From contig PLUZ01000310.1 in NCBI GenBank assembly GCA_003162995.1, positions 1 to 5,729 of the forward strand: a DNA stretch of 5,729 nt. Direction: 5' to 3'. How positions within the stretch are numbered: position 1 is the stretch's first letter; the number at the start of each line of letters is the position of its first letter. Source of the DNA: Methylocapsa sp. GTDB lineage: Bacteria > Pseudomonadota > Alphaproteobacteria > Rhizobiales > Beijerinckiaceae. The notes under the pieces were generated by a model, which was not told the origin of the DNA, ran no database searches, and saw only the letters and a program-made list of their open reading frames with translations. Positions 5,635 through 5,729 of this stretch are shown piece by piece. A program made the position numbers and the translations under genes.

Positions 5635-5690
5635 TGTTCATGTTTTGTCTGAGTTAGCGTGGTCTGGCGCACAAAGCTTGAGGTGTCCCC
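5635..5690 (-). repeat. Right terminal inverted repeat of the Tn3-family element
   Basis: This is the reverse complement of 2426-2481 with two mismatches. Read outward-in, it begins GGGGACACCTCAAGC and carries the inner box ACGCTAAC at positions 31-38, the better match to the Tn3-family consensus. It starts 5 bp after the tnpA stop. Confidence 0.97.
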
Positions 5691-5729
5691 CATTATGCGC
5701 CAATCGCCGCCGCCGATCCGCCGGACGGG
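5691..5729. other. Right flank of the transposon, origin unknown
   Basis: The last 39 bases do not repeat the TATGA target flank. In no frame do they read like the expected continuation of the VOC gene (LMTTD...FY). One open frame gives HYAPIAAADPPDG. The stretch is too short to identify. Confidence 0.5.

Larger units (their letters stand above)
2426..5690 (+). mobile_element. Tn3-family tnpA-only transposon (3,265 bp)
   Basis: Two 56-bp terminal inverted repeats starting GGGGACACC bound a single full-length Tn3-family transposase gene; nothing else is encoded. The first 38 bp of the right repeat end in ACGCTAAC, matching the usual 38-bp Tn3-family end with its inner ACGYTAAG-type box. A further 18 bp are conserved between the two ends. 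There is no tnpR/tnpI resolvase gene, so cointegrates formed by replicative transposition would need host recombination or a resolvase in trans. This layout is like IS1071. Flanking pentamers are TATGA (2421-2425) and CATTA (5691-5695), so the expected 5-bp target duplication is missing. The intact gene and nearly identical ends suggest recent activity. Confidence 0.95.

Noticed and set aside
1..5729. CRISPR array, tRNA, rRNA or phage-defence system
   Set aside because: No spaced short direct repeats, no cloverleaf-like sequence and no defence-related protein motif were seen. The Sel1 gene alone is not evidence of defence.

Overview
The window comes from a GC-rich proteobacterium, most likely an alphaproteobacterium of the Hyphomicrobiales type. 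That placement is an inference from the base composition of the coding parts, the style of the IS5-family transposase and the paired VOC-family genes. It reads as an accessory, transposon-scarred stretch, with one clearly intact cargo-like gene and one clearly intact transposable element.

Left part (1-1037): the minus strand carries the first ~30 codons of an IS5-family transposase that runs off the window. After it come ~950 bases without a convincing gene. This stretch is visibly lower in GC from about 500 on. It holds a 24-bp perfect inverted repeat (343-366 / 515-538) enclosing a nested hairpin, a layout like a MITE or a small non-autonomous element. The inner end of that repeat abuts a 21-bp exact copy of a piece of a protein gene found 1.6 kb away (538-558 = 2149-2169).

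Middle (1038-2425): a 282-aa Sel1-like repeat protein (five full SLR units) is the only apparently intact non-transposon gene. It is followed by a weak promoter-like site and the C-terminal remnant of a PhnB-like VOC protein. After 89 bp comes the ribosome binding site and first 12 codons of a second VOC/glyoxalase-like gene, in what was probably a VOC-VOC operon.

Right part (2426-5690): the second VOC gene is cut by a complete Tn3-family element of 3,265 bp. It has 56-bp terminal inverted repeats with 2 mismatches, a 988-aa TnpA with an intact D-D-E triad, and no resolvase or passenger genes. This is an IS1071-like, tnpA-only architecture. The tnpA ribosome binding site lies in the arm of a potential hairpin. 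The 5-bp flanks of the two ends do not match (TATGA / CATTA), and the last 39 bases do not look like the rest of the VOC gene. The element therefore appears to have been involved in a deletion or recombination after insertion.

I see no defence system, CRISPR, tRNA or rRNA. The most unusual items are the 24-bp inverted repeat with its mosaic junction and the TSD-less Tn3 element.
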